NCBI GenBank assembly: GCA_903929755.1
Contig: CAIYVZ010000014.1
Coordinates: forward strand, 62,001-126,000
Origin: an uncultured Acidobacteriia bacterium
GTDB lineage: Bacteria; Acidobacteriota; Terriglobia; Bryobacterales; Bryobacteraceae
Reading direction: 5' to 3'
DNA: 64,000 nt
The notes beneath the pieces were generated by a model, which saw nothing but the letters and a program-made list of their open reading frames with translations, was not told the DNA's origin and did no database searches. The position numbers and the translations under genes were made by a program. This document shows, one piece after another, positions 36,905 to 44,615 of the stretch (position 1 is the stretch's first letter; each line of letters opens with the position of its first letter).

Positions 36905-37257
36905 TCGTTCCCAAGCTTGAACTAAAAGATTCGCTCTTTGATCCCGATTCACCAGACCAAACACCGCGGTGGCGTAATCCACGCAGCGACAAGCCCCTGT
37001 ACAGGGTCTTTCTCTACTTAGACGGGCCCGGCTTACCGTATGTAAACGCCGTGACTTACGTACTACACCCTACATTCAAAGAGCCCACCCGGCAAGTCTT
37101 CCGCACCTATGCCAATCCCCACTGCAAGCTGGAATTATGGACTTGGGGGTTGTTCCGAGTTCAGGCTATCGTCACTGATCGCGACGGAAACATGCTAACG
37201 CTAACCCACAACTTGCAGTATTCGAGCGAGTTTCCAAAAGTGACCTTCGCCGCATAG
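36901..37257 (+). CDS. pYEATS-domain protein (predicted conflict/immunity)
   Basis: The 118-residue soluble product matches the prokaryotic YEATS (pYEATS) domain: 'YRVFLYLDGPGLPYVNAVTY', 'VLHPTFKEPTRQVF', 'CKLELWTWGLFRVQAIV', 'LTHNLQY'. Eukaryotic YEATS domains read acyl-lysine. Prokaryotic versions are predicted sensors or adaptors in nucleotide-activated and other conflict systems, and are not characterised biochemically as far as I know. The domain fills the protein, with only about 30 residues before it. Translation is coupled to the upstream membrane protein by a 4-base overlap. No CARF, TIR or nuclease gene is adjacent, so this may be a minimal two-gene unit. Confidence 0.75.
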   Translation: MIVPKLELKDSLFDPDSPDQTPRWRNPRSDKPLYRVFLYLDGPGLPYVNAVTYVLHPTFKEPTRQVFRTYANPHCKLELWTWGLFRVQAIVTDRDGNMLTLTHNLQYSSEFPKVTFAA

Positions 37258-37574
37258 TTTGCACCCATGTCTTCGGCCCGTTTTTCAGGGACTCCTCAGC
37301 TCAGGACCAGGGCGAAATCACGGTCCGCCTCGAGCAATGGCGGGACGGTCAGCCCCCGCCTCAGCAAAACGTACGGCACCAGCCAGTGCCGGGCCTCCAG
37401 AAAGGCTTCGCCTGCTACACAACCGAAGCCGCCGAATTCGCTGCCCTCCATCAGCACCTCGAACGCATGACCAAAGTCGATGATCACAGGGCCAGGTCTT
37501 CGGCCAACCGAGATTAGCGCAGCACCGCAAGACCTCAACGCGCTGACCGTGCGCCTGTAACAAAACCGCACAAA
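37258..37574 (+). other. gap after the pYEATS gene with a start-less coding-like stretch
   Basis: This 317-base gap has no supported gene. In the plus frame ending at TAG 37515-37517, about 80 codons are open and read like real protein ('DQGEITVRLEQWRDGQ', 'GFACYTTEAAEFAALHQHLE'). No ATG, GTG or TTG opens the frame at a sensible place. The first part resembles the N-terminus of ECF-type sigma factors (GEIT-xxL-xxW-xxG), but the rest does not. It may be a gene remnant. Other short frames on both strands look spurious. Confidence 0.3.
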
Positions 37575-39371
37575 TTATCGCCCGTAAACGTACCGGCCGC
37601 GCCGCGGATCCGCCGCACCATGAAATGCCCCCCCGCTGATCTGAATCACCACCGGCGCCGACCCGTTGCTCCAGGGCCGCGAAACCGTCACCTTGTGGCC
37701 CAGCTTCGTCATCTCGTCCATCGTCGCTTTCGGAATCCGGTCTTCAATGTTCACCTTGCCGGCAATAAACTCATGGTTCGCAAACGTGGCATAGAAATGC
37801 TCGCTCTGGAACCGTGGCGCTTCCACCGCTTCCTGCGGCGTCATCCCGAAATCAATCAGGTTCAACAACACCTGCAGCATCGCCTGATCCTGGTTATCGC
37901 CACCCGGCGTTGACATGGCAAAAATCGGCTTTCCGTCCTTCAGCACCATCGTCGGGCTCAATGTCACCCTGGGCCGCTTCCCGCCCACCAGCGAATTCGC
38001 GTGGGTCGGCGTATTTACCAGCAGGCACTGCAGTCGCGTCCCCATCGGAATCCCCGTATCGCCCGCAATCACCGAAGGCAGCCACGCGCCACTCGGCGTC
38101 GCCGAGAACACATTGCCCTGCGCATCCGCCGCATTCACACAGGTCGTATCGGCCACACCTTCCGTCACACGAGTCGTCTGCGCCATCGGCAGCGGACCAC
38201 CAAACGCCCCCGGACGGCTGTCCATCGAAGCCTTCGCCGGATCAATTTCGCCCATGCGCTGCTTGCCATACTCCTTCGACAGCAGCGTCTCTTCCGGAAT
38301 CTTCGAGAACTTCGGATCCCCGTAGTACCGGTCGCGATCCGCAAACGCCAGCTTCACCGCTTCCAGTACCGTATGCAGATACTTCGGCGAATTATGCCCC
38401 ATCGCCTTCAGGTCATAACCTTCCAGAATGTTGAGCGCTTCCAGCATCACCGGACCCTGCGTCCAGAAACCCGGCTTCTGCACCTCGTACCCGCGATACG
38501 TTGTCGTCCGCGGCGTATCGATCTCGGCATGAAACTTCGCCATATCGTCATACCGAATCAGGCCGCCGTTCTTCTCATTGAAATCCGAGATCTGTCTTGC
38601 AATCGGCCCGCGATAGAAGTAATTCCGAACCGCTTCCAGCTTCGCCACGCGATTGCCCCGGGCCTTCTTTTCGGCCGCCACCAGCTGTTGCATGGTGCGG
38701 GTCAGGGAAGGTTCGGCAAAGATTTCGCCCGGTGCCGGGACATGCCCGTTCGGCTGGAAGAACTTCATCGAGACCGGCCACAATTCAAGATACTGTTTGC
38801 TGGTGCCGATGTAGCTGGAGAGAATTTCGGGAGTCGGGAAACCTTTCGTGTAGTCGAGAGCCGGAGCCACCACCTGGGCGAAGCTCATGGTCCCGTATTT
38901 TTCCAGCGCCAGCATCAGGCCGTCGAACACACCAGGCACCGTCGCCGCCAGAATACCGTTGGCGGGAATCGGAGGCATGGTTGCCTTCTCTTCCCAGGGT
39001 TCAGGCTTGCGGTTGCGGAAGAATTCGGGTGTCGCCAGCGCGGGCGCGGTCCCCACGCCCGAAATCACCACCACCGGCTTATCTTTCATCTTGATCAGGA
39101 TCGGCATCTCGCCGCCCAGTCCAAAGTGATCGAGTTCGGTGACGGAAGCCGCCAGCACCGAAGCGACGCCCGCGTCCACCGCGTTGCCACCCTTTTCCAG
39201 AATCTGGACCCCGGCTGCGACTTCCAGGTTGTTCCCCGCGCCCAGCATGAACTTCGTGCCGCGCACCGCCGGGAACATGGTGGCCGGATTCTGCGCCACC
39301 AACACCACGCCGCAGCCCAGAACCAGACCCATCGCTCCAAAACGCCGAACTCTCTTCGAAAGCCTCATCAT
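37575..39371 (-). CDS. ggt: gamma-glutamyltranspeptidase
   Basis: The 598-residue secreted precursor has a signal segment (…LVLGCGVVLVAQNP), the N-terminal 'ILEKGGNAVDAGVASVLA' and 'PGVFDGL' motifs, and the autoprocessing nucleophile Thr409 in 'VADTTCVNAADAQGN'. The C-terminal small subunit has 'STPGGDNQDQA' and 'GGKRPRVTLSPTMV'. It cleaves gamma-glutamyl bonds of glutathione and related peptides. A cysteine in place of the usual His after the Thr pair is a mild deviation. An AGGTGA site precedes the ATG. Confidence 0.92.
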   Translation of the reverse strand: MMRLSKRVRRFGAMGLVLGCGVVLVAQNPATMFPAVRGTKFMLGAGNNLEVAAGVQILEKGGNAVDAGVASVLAASVTELDHFGLGGEMPILIKMKDKPVVVISGVGTAPALATPEFFRNRKPEPWEEKATMPPIPANGILAATVPGVFDGLMLALEKYGTMSFAQVVAPALDYTKGFPTPEILSSYIGTSKQYLELWPVSMKFFQPNGHVPAPGEIFAEPSLTRTMQQLVAAEKKARGNRVAKLEAVRNYFYRGPIARQISDFNEKNGGLIRYDDMAKFHAEIDTPRTTTYRGYEVQKPGFWTQGPVMLEALNILEGYDLKAMGHNSPKYLHTVLEAVKLAFADRDRYYGDPKFSKIPEETLLSKEYGKQRMGEIDPAKASMDSRPGAFGGPLPMAQTTRVTEGVADTTCVNAADAQGNVFSATPSGAWLPSVIAGDTGIPMGTRLQCLLVNTPTHANSLVGGKRPRVTLSPTMVLKDGKPIFAMSTPGGDNQDQAMLQVLLNLIDFGMTPQEAVEAPRFQSEHFYATFANHEFIAGKVNIEDRIPKATMDEMTKLGHKVTVSRPWSNGSAPVVIQISGGAFHGAADPRRGRYVYGR

Positions 39372-39419
39372 TCACCTGCCCTCAACATTGTGCACCACGA
39401 AACCTCCAGGTCAAGCTGA

Positions 39420-40352
39420 TTATCTGAGCGGAGCAAACAACATGGTCGTGAAATACCGTTCCATGCGGTCCGGGAATACGGTTACCACCTGGGAATCTTT
39501 GCCCAACTGTTCAGCGGCCATCACGGAAGCCGCATAGTTCAGGCCGGAACTCGGGCCCACCGGGAAGCCCCGCCGGATCAACTGCCGGGCTGTCGCCATA
39601 GCCAGTTCCTGCGGCACGTCCACCGTCATCATGTCCGGCATCTCACTGGGCCGGAACAACTTTGACAGCCCTTCCACCACCCCGGGAATCTGCGAAGAAA
39701 AGCTGCAGCATTCCGCGTCCACCGATTCCCGAATCTCCACCGGTCGCGCCAGCACCGCACGCAGGCTCGGAGAGTACGGCCGCAACCCGGCATACAAGCC
39801 AGCCAGCGTCCCGCCCGTCCCCACGCCACTCACCACGGCGTCAAACGACACGCCCGGCTGCGCCTCATCAATCTCTCTCGCCGTATGTAATTCATGAGCC
39901 CGGGCATTGTCAGGATTCGCGAACTGCCGGGGCAGGAACGCCCCGCATTCCGCGCCCAGGCGCTCCGATTCCATAATCGCGCCCCGCACCCCCAGCGCCG
40001 CGGGAGTAAACCGGACCTCGCCCCCAAAGCCCCGGATCATCAGGACGCGCTCATTGCTGACGCCTTCCGGCATCACCGCAATGAACTTCAACCCGTGCTG
40101 CGCGCAAGCCAAAGAAAACGCGATGCTCGTGGATCCGCTGGAAGCCTCAATTACCGTCTGCCCCGGTTTCAACTCGCCGGTCTTCCGCGCACGGTGCAGA
40201 ATGAACGCCGCAATCCGGTCTTTGGTCGACCCGCTGGGATTCAGATATTCCAGCTTGCACCAGATGGAAGGGCCGTCCGGAGAGAGCCGAATCGCGGCCA
40301 AAGGTGTGCCGCCGGGAGGAGTAATGAGGCCTGACATATCGCGCCAGTCCAC
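39420..40352 (-). CDS. cysteine synthase family PLP enzyme
   Basis: The 310-residue protein is a fold-type II PLP enzyme of the CysK/CysM group. The PLP Lys is at about 44 ('NPSGSTKDR'), 'EASSGSTS' follows as the substrate loop, the phosphate-binding loop is 'GVGTGGTLAG', and the end 'VTVFPDRMERYFTT' is typical. It likely makes cysteine from an activated serine. A GTG at 40352 gives the longest protein; an ATG at 40337 (MSGLITPPGG) is equally plausible, since a TATAGT box lies one base before the GTG. Downstream is ggt, linking cysteine and glutathione-type metabolism loosely. Confidence 0.88.
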   Translation of the reverse strand: MDWRDMSGLITPPGGTPLAAIRLSPDGPSIWCKLEYLNPSGSTKDRIAAFILHRARKTGELKPGQTVIEASSGSTSIAFSLACAQHGLKFIAVMPEGVSNERVLMIRGFGGEVRFTPAALGVRGAIMESERLGAECGAFLPRQFANPDNARAHELHTAREIDEAQPGVSFDAVVSGVGTGGTLAGLYAGLRPYSPSLRAVLARPVEIRESVDAECCSFSSQIPGVVEGLSKLFRPSEMPDMMTVDVPQELAMATARQLIRRGFPVGPSSGLNYAASVMAAEQLGKDSQVVTVFPDRMERYFTTMLFAPLR

Positions 40353-40401
40353 AACTATAGCGACAATGGCAGTTTCGCCCGTCTCCGCGACATCGCGCGC
40401 A

Positions 40402-40950
40402 CTACCCTCGGAAGGCCGCTTCCTGCCGGAGTGCCCGGTATTTCCGGAGCAGTTCGTAGAGCACCACGCCTCCGGCCGTAGCCACGTTCAGCGAGTGCTT
40501 CTGGCCCAGCATCGGGATGCGGACGTGGGTGTCGGCCTGCGCCGATAACTCCGGCGTCAGACCGTCGGTTTCGTGCCCGAACAGGATACAAACCGGAAAC
40601 CGGGGACGCCAGTCGAACAGGTCAACGGCATGTACCGTAGTCTCGATGGCCACGATTTCATAGCCCGCTTCGCGCATGGCCACGACGGCTTCCACGGGGT
40701 GTTTCGTGTGCTCCCAGGGCAGAGTTTCTTCGGCTCCGAGGGCGGTCTTCGAGATCATGTTCTGGGGCGGAAAGCCGGTGAAGCCAGCTAAGATCAGCTT
40801 TTCCAGAGCGGTTGCGTCGCCGGTCCGAAAGAACGAGCCAACGTTGTAAAGGCTGCGAACGTTCTCCAGCAGCACGCGCACCGGCAGAGGCTGAATCCCT
40901 TCATAAGTAGTTCCCGCGTTGGTGGCCCGAAAGGGCGTACGACTATCCAC
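40402..40950 (-). CDS. SpoU/TrmH family RNA methyltransferase
   Basis: The 182-residue product is a compact SPOUT enzyme without the extra N-terminal domain. It has 'VLLENVRSLYNVGSFFRTGDA' region (motif 1), 'CILFGHETDGL' (motif 2) and 'IPMLGQKHSLNVATAGGVVLY' region (motif 3), which form the trefoil knot and SAM site. It probably 2'-O-methylates tRNA or rRNA. The GTG start is preceded by TATGTT at exactly 6 bases, predicting a leaderless mRNA. Confidence 0.9.
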   Translation of the reverse strand: MDSRTPFRATNAGTTYEGIQPLPVRVLLENVRSLYNVGSFFRTGDATALEKLILAGFTGFPPQNMISKTALGAEETLPWEHTKHPVEAVVAMREAGYEIVAIETTVHAVDLFDWRPRFPVCILFGHETDGLTPELSAQADTHVRIPMLGQKHSLNVATAGGVVLYELLRKYRALRQEAAFRG

Positions 40951-40956
40951 CTCCCG

Positions 40957-40962
40957 AACATA
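40957..40962 (-). promoter_or_regulatory. -10-like box 6 nt before the SpoU gene
   Basis: On the minus strand TATGTT, preceded by GGC, is followed by six bases and then GTG. It is divergent from the TAAAAT box of the glycosyltransferase 14 bases away. Confidence 0.45.
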
Positions 40963-40975
40963 GCCTATACCTCGC

Positions 40976-40981
40976 TAAAAT
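40976..40981 (+). promoter_or_regulatory. -10-like box 6 nt before the glycosyltransferase gene
   Basis: TAAAAT, preceded by CGC, is followed by six bases and then the ATG. It is the same arrangement as before the cyclophilin gene. Confidence 0.55.
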
Positions 40982-40987
40982 GAAGGC

Positions 40988-41959
40988 ATGCTGTCCATAG
41001 TCGTGCCTGTTCACAACGAAGAGCGCTCCATTCTGCCGCTCTATGACCGCCTGACCGTAGTATTGACAGCGACGGGCCGGCCCTACGAAATCATCTTTGT
41101 GGACGACGCTTCGAGCGACAAGAGCGTGGAACTGCTGACCAACCTGGTACTGACCGACGGCGCACTGAAAGTGATCCGGCTGCGGCGTAATTTCGGCCAG
41201 ACGGCGGCGCTTTCGGCGGGTTTCCATGAAGCACAGGGCACTATTGTGATCGCGATGGACGGCGACCTGCAGCATGCACCGGAAGATATTCCGGCGCTGC
41301 TGGCCAAGATCGACGAAGGCTACGACATCGCTTCCGGCTGGCGTAAAGAACGCATCGACAACGCGATTACGCGCAAGATTCCGTCGAAGATCGCCAACTG
41401 GCTGATGTCGAAGGCTTCGGGCATTGATCTCCGCGACTTCGGCACTACGTTCAAGGCTTACCGGGCCGAGGTTTTGAAGGACGTCCATCTGTATGGCGAA
41501 CTCCACCGCTTCATCCCGGCGCTGGCCAGCTTTTATGGTGCGAGGGTTTGCGAAGTGCCAATCCAGAACCCGCCGCGGATTGCGGGCGAATCGCACTACG
41601 GTTTGAGCCGAACGTTTCGCGTGCTGTTCGACATCCTGACGATCCGCTTTCTGCTGAAGTACTTCACCCGTCCGATGCACTTTTTTGGTGCCATTGGCCT
41701 GACGGGCGTCACGCTGGGTGGCGGCATTCTGGGTTTCTGCGCCATTGAAAAGCTGGTGACCAGGATCGACATCATCCTGGAACACGGGCCACTGATGCTG
41801 GCCGGGGCGATGCTGCTGATGGCCGGGCTGATGATGTTCAGCACGGGCCTGATCGGCGAACTGGTGATGAGAACGTACTTTGAATCGCAGGACCGGCGCA
41901 TCTATGCGATCCGCGAAATTCTGACCCGCGACAAGCTGGAACCGACGCGACGCACGTAA
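40988..41959 (+). CDS. GT2 family glycosyltransferase (GtrB/DPM1-like)
   Basis: The 323-residue membrane protein has an N-terminal GT-A domain with 'VPVHNEERSILPLYDRL', 'IFVDDASSDKS' (nucleotide-binding Asp pair) and 'VIAMDGDLQHAPEDI' (DxD-like metal site). Two C-terminal membrane helices follow (about 235-258 and 270-295). This layout is that of polyprenyl-phosphate glycosyltransferases, which load a sugar onto undecaprenyl phosphate. The sugar is unknown. The ORF order has no other cell-wall genes nearby. Confidence 0.9.
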   Translation: MLSIVVPVHNEERSILPLYDRLTVVLTATGRPYEIIFVDDASSDKSVELLTNLVLTDGALKVIRLRRNFGQTAALSAGFHEAQGTIVIAMDGDLQHAPEDIPALLAKIDEGYDIASGWRKERIDNAITRKIPSKIANWLMSKASGIDLRDFGTTFKAYRAEVLKDVHLYGELHRFIPALASFYGARVCEVPIQNPPRIAGESHYGLSRTFRVLFDILTIRFLLKYFTRPMHFFGAIGLTGVTLGGGILGFCAIEKLVTRIDIILEHGPLMLAGAMLLMAGLMMFSTGLIGELVMRTYFESQDRRIYAIREILTRDKLEPTRRT

Positions 41960-42034
41960 ACTTTGAGCCCAATTAAAAGGTGTGTAAGTTTTCAGGGAAA
42001 CTTCAGATCCACCTGTTAGACTGCGTTTGCAACG

Positions 42035-43330
42035 ATGAAAACGCTTTGGGTTTCGTTGTGCCTGGCTGGCGTCGCCATGGCACAGGCGCCACCACTTTCC
42101 ATAACGCTTCCGGACGCTGTCGCACGCGCCCGGCAACATGCCGGGCAACTGCAGGCGGCGAACTTTGCCGTTTCGCAGGCCCGGGAAGACAGCCTGCAGA
42201 CGAAGACGCTGCGGCTGCCGACCGTCAACGCCTTTAATCAGGCGGTTTACACGCAGGGCAACGGCACACCTTCGGGCGTGTTCGTAGCCAACGACGGCGT
42301 GCATATTTACAACGAACAGGCGCAGGTCCATGAGGAAGTGTTGGCGATCTTCCGCAAGGGCGAAGTCCGGCGGGCGCTTTCCGCCGAAGCCGCGGCCCGG
42401 GCGCGGGTGGAGGTGGCGGCTCGCGGGTTGAATGCCGTGGTGATTCAGAACTTCTACGGCGTGATTGTCGCGCAGCGGCATTTCACGAACGCTCAACTGA
42501 GCCTTCGCGAAGCCGAGCGGTTTGTGGACGTGACCGAGAAGCAGGAAAAGGGCGGCGAAGCGGCCCACTCGGACGTGATTAAAGCCCGGTTGTTGCTGCA
42601 ACAGCGGCAGCGCGATCTGCAGGATGCGCAAGTGGCGATCGAGAAAGCGAAGATCGCGCTTGGCGTGCTGATTATGCCGACCTTCAGCACCGAATACTCG
42701 CTGGTGGAAGACGCCGGCGACCCTTCGCTGCTGCCCCCGACAGAAGAGGCACGGGCGAAGGCTACGGCGACAAGTCCGGACATTCATGCGGCTCAGTTGA
42801 CGGTGGATGCGGCAGGTTACGACGTGGGCGTGGCGCGTTACGGGTATCTGCCCTCGCTTTCGGTGGATCTGTTTTACGGCATCAACTCGAATCGCTTCGC
42901 GGTGACGGGGGGGCGCTATCCGGATGAGAAAGATCGCAATAATCTGGGCTACCAGGCGCAGGTGACGCTGAATATCCCGGTTTGGAACTGGGGCGTGACG
43001 GGGAGCAAGATCCGGCAGGCGGAACTGAAGCGCTCGCAGGCGCAACTGGACCTGACGCTGGCCGGGCGTGTACTGGAGGCGAATTTGGCGGCTTCCATTT
43101 CGGAATCGAAGGCGGCTCAGCGCCAACTGGATTCTTTGAAAAGCACGGTGGAGCTGGCGGTGGAAAGCCTGCGGCTGACGCTGCTGCGATATCAGGCGGG
43201 CGAGGCCGTGACGCTGGAAGTGGTGGACGCGCAGACCACGCTGACGCAAGCCCGCAACGGTTACAGCGACGGACAAGTACGGTACAAAGCGGCAATTGCC
43301 AATCTGCAGACGCTCATGGGGACTTTGTGA
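42035..43330 (+). CDS. TolC family outer membrane efflux protein
   Basis: The 431-residue protein has a signal peptide (MKTLWVSLCLAGVAMAQ) and the TolC repeat of two long coiled-coil domains ('AVARARQHAGQLQAANFAVSQA' region, and 'LAASISESKAAQRQLDSLKST' region). It forms the trimeric outer-membrane channel of the pump encoded downstream. Its stop codon overlaps the GTG of the adaptor gene (GTGA), so the three pump genes form one operon: TolC, adaptor, RND. Confidence 0.92.
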   Translation: MKTLWVSLCLAGVAMAQAPPLSITLPDAVARARQHAGQLQAANFAVSQAREDSLQTKTLRLPTVNAFNQAVYTQGNGTPSGVFVANDGVHIYNEQAQVHEEVLAIFRKGEVRRALSAEAAARARVEVAARGLNAVVIQNFYGVIVAQRHFTNAQLSLREAERFVDVTEKQEKGGEAAHSDVIKARLLLQQRQRDLQDAQVAIEKAKIALGVLIMPTFSTEYSLVEDAGDPSLLPPTEEARAKATATSPDIHAAQLTVDAAGYDVGVARYGYLPSLSVDLFYGINSNRFAVTGGRYPDEKDRNNLGYQAQVTLNIPVWNWGVTGSKIRQAELKRSQAQLDLTLAGRVLEANLAASISESKAAQRQLDSLKSTVELAVESLRLTLLRYQAGEAVTLEVVDAQTTLTQARNGYSDGQVRYKAAIANLQTLMGTL

Positions 43331-44598
43331 TAAATCGTAGAACATTTCAGGCTTTCGGCTGCGTGGCTGCGCTGCTGCTGAGCGGGTGCAAGGGCAAGGA
43401 AAAAGAGAAGGAAGCATCAGAGGCCGAACCTCCCGTTCAGGTGCAGGTGACGGAGGCCAGGAAAGGCCCGATTGACCGCGTGATTACGGCGGACGCGGTG
43501 CTGTACCCGATCGACCAGGCGAATGTGACGCCGAAGATTGCGGCTCCGGTGAGAAGGGTTCTGGTGAACCGTGGTGACCATGTGAAAGCGGGCCAGGTTC
43601 TGGCGGAACTGGAGAACAGAGATCTGGTGGCGGCGGCGGCCGAAAGCAAGGGCCAGTGGGAGCAGGCACAGGCCTCGTATCAGGCGATGACGGGTGCTAC
43701 GGCTTTGGATGAAACGCAGAAGTCGGAGAGCGATGTTGCGAGTGCGCGGCAGGCGCTGGAAGCGGCGAAGAAGGTTTACGAGAGCCGCGTGGAGCTGGTA
43801 AAGCAGGGCGCTTTTGCCCAGAAACTGGCGGACGATGCGCGGGTGAGCATGGTGCAGGCGCAGGGGCAGTTCGATACGGCGCAGCGGCACTTGCAGACAC
43901 TGAATTCGGTGGGTCGGCGGGAACAGACGCGTGGCTTGCAGGCGGCGATAGATTCGGCGAAGGCGCATTATGACAACGCCTCCGTGCAGGCCGGGTATGC
44001 GACGATCACGAGCCCGATCAGCGGGATAGTGGCGGACCGGGCGGTGTATCCGGGCGAGATGGCGGCACCGGGTTCTCCCCTGGTTTCGATTGTGAATATT
44101 TCGCAGGTGGTGGCGAGAGCCAACATTCCGGTGAAAGACGCGGCGTTCATTAAACCGGGGAGTCCGGCCACGCTCTCGGGACCTGAGGGCGACATAGCAG
44201 GTAAGGTGACGGTGGTGAGTCCGGCAGTGAATCCGGCAACGACAACGATTGAAGTCTGGATCTCGGCTCCGAACCCGGGCGAGGTGATGAAACCAGGGGC
44301 GACGATCCGGGTCACGATTAAGGCGGAGACGCTGAAGGACGTGATTCTGGTACCGGTGGCGGCGATGCTGAACCACGACGAGGGTGGCCAGAAGGTGATG
44401 GTGATCGGCGCGGATAACAAGGCGCAGGAGCGGAAGATTGTGGTGGGCGTCCGGCAGGGCACCAACCAGCAAATTGTGAGCGGCGTGCAGGAAGGCGAGA
44501 AGGTCGTGATTGCGGGCGGCCTGGGCCTTGAGAACAAAGCGACAGTCAAGATCGTGGAGGCTCCTGTGGAAGCCGACGACGACGATGACGACAAATAG
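43327..44598 (+). CDS. RND efflux periplasmic adaptor lipoprotein (HlyD/MFP)
   Basis: The 423-residue product begins at a GTG (VINRRTFQ) and has a lipobox ending at Cys21 ('LLLSGCKGK'), so it should be anchored by lipid. A lipoyl half-motif lies near 70-105 ('VLVNRGDHVKAGQVLAELEN'), followed by a long coiled-coil hairpin, the second lipoyl half ('ATITSPISGIVADRAVYPGE' region), a beta-barrel and a membrane-proximal domain. The tail is a run of six Asp and a Lys. It bridges the TolC channel and the RND pump. The GTG overlaps the TolC stop. Confidence 0.9.
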   Translation: MINRRTFQAFGCVAALLLSGCKGKEKEKEASEAEPPVQVQVTEARKGPIDRVITADAVLYPIDQANVTPKIAAPVRRVLVNRGDHVKAGQVLAELENRDLVAAAAESKGQWEQAQASYQAMTGATALDETQKSESDVASARQALEAAKKVYESRVELVKQGAFAQKLADDARVSMVQAQGQFDTAQRHLQTLNSVGRREQTRGLQAAIDSAKAHYDNASVQAGYATITSPISGIVADRAVYPGEMAAPGSPLVSIVNISQVVARANIPVKDAAFIKPGSPATLSGPEGDIAGKVTVVSPAVNPATTTIEVWISAPNPGEVMKPGATIRVTIKAETLKDVILVPVAAMLNHDEGGQKVMVIGADNKAQERKIVVGVRQGTNQQIVSGVQEGEKVVIAGGLGLENKATVKIVEAPVEADDDDDDK

Positions 44599-44615
44599 GG
44601 ACGAGGATAACAGCA

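Noticed and set aside
42982-43326. N-terminal extension of the efflux adaptor reading into the tolC gene
   Set aside because: The lipobox near the GTG at 43327 marks the true N-terminus; the extension is a shadow of the TolC gene.
40943-43417. 824-codon minus-strand frame opposite the glycosyltransferase and TolC genes
   Set aside because: Arg/Gln/His-rich translation typical of antisense frames in GC-rich genes; the plus-strand genes are clear.
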